From Hemicentrotus pulcherrimus (taxonomy: Eukaryota > Echinodermata > Echinoidea > Camarodonta > Strongylocentrotidae): a DNA stretch of 40,718 nucleotides. Below are positions 40,329-40,718 of this stretch, one piece after another. The notes below the pieces were generated by a model. The model saw only the letters and a list, made by a program, of their open reading frames with translations, was not told the origin of the DNA and ran no database searches. Numbering within the stretch: position 1 is the first letter of the stretch; every line of letters begins with the position of its first letter. The position numbers and the translations under genes are program-made. Where the stretch lies: assembly GCA_003118195.1 (NCBI GenBank), contig BEXV01000655.1:114071-154788 (forward strand). The letters run 5' to 3'.

Positions 40329-40355
40329 CTGCAGTATCAGGTACAGGCCAATTTT
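40329..40355 (-). CDS. possible 27-nt microexon of the MIB-kinase gene
   Basis: A minus-strand stretch between an AG and a GTATGT donor encodes NWPVPDTA and ends in phase 1, exactly what exon 40031-40216 needs. Joined, it would read [17 protein letters not shown], which resembles the W-x-W-x-x-Q-D-G-G-x-G segment that precedes GTVVEI in MIB/HERC2 domains. The acceptor is weak, the Gln is missing and 27 nt is very short, so this is tentative. The true upstream exon may instead lie past the right edge. Confidence 0.25.
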
Positions 40356-40718
40356 CTTACTGAATGTAAGCCATATCTTCAAATATTTATATATATATAT
40401 ATATATCAGAGGCATGTCTGTAGGGATATGTTTACTTCATATTTTCATTTTGTTAGAACGCTCACGGTACCTCCCACAAATTTAGTTAAATGATAACGAA
40501 ATGGTAATGTTACATTTAAATGGCAGGTTGCATGAATACTTCAGTCACCTCCATGTTATTTTGGGCTAGTATTTTTGCCTTTAATACATTTGCACTGGCA
40601 ATGGCTAAAGTATTCGCCATACTGCATTATGTGCTAGGTGAGAGCCGAAAATTTTATTAACTCTTTTTATTCCCCATAAATACTCCCCCCCCCCCCCCCT
40701 TTACATTTTTGTTTTTTC
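40356..40718 (-). other. presumed intron running to the right edge
   Basis: Contains a TA microsatellite (about 40388-40407) and a poly-C tract (40686-40700). No further exon could be recognised. The start of the kinase gene must lie beyond. Confidence 0.5.

Overview
The window is animal nuclear DNA, most likely from a sea urchin. Genes are split by GT-AG introns, there is no operon structure, and non-LTR retrotransposons, tRNA-derived SINEs, an LTR retrotransposon and foldback-type repeats fill much of the space. The echinoid assignment is inference from the repeat repertoire, not from a species-diagnostic gene.

One host gene is visible. It lies on the minus strand from the right edge down to 15290, and 17 coding exons join in phase into an open 976-residue C-terminal portion. 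From its N-terminal side it encodes half of a MIB/HERC2 domain, two mind-bomb (REP) repeats, a block of about nine or ten ankyrin repeats, an acidic Ser-rich linker and a complete TKL-like protein kinase domain ending at a TAA stop, with an AATAAA signal just beyond. The front half is laid out like the Notch-ligand ubiquitin ligase Mind bomb, but the RING fingers are replaced by a kinase. The start codon and N-terminal domains lie beyond the right edge.

Layout. 1-3121 (minus): near full-length decayed ORF2 of an L1/Tx1-like LINE with an intact endonuclease ORF. 3122-4950: non-coding, with a diverged direct duplication and a palindrome. 4950-7480: a jockey-like LINE fragment interrupted by a 5'-truncated R2/NeSL/HERO-type LINE. 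7480-9270: SINEs and a LINE tail between direct repeats. 10540-11460: a GC-richer higher-order tandem repeat. 11440-12720: another L1/Tx1-like LINE fragment. 12720-15290: no recognised gene. 15290-40718: the host gene with its introns.

The largest intron (20513-28627) holds the most striking non-genic structure. It is a 5.05 kb foldback-type element with inverted termini built of tandem TATTCATAA-containing units and a 7-bp target duplication, inserted in a TTCAATGGTGG minisatellite. It contains a CsRn1-like Ty3/Gypsy retrotransposon with a 5' LTR, gag and pol that is truncated in integrase. Other introns hold a 262-bp MITE with perfect 22-bp terminal inverted repeats, a CR1-like LINE tail, tRNA SINEs, a decayed duplicate of one of the gene's own exons and a GA/GT minisatellite. 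There is a 30-base N gap at 30586-30615.
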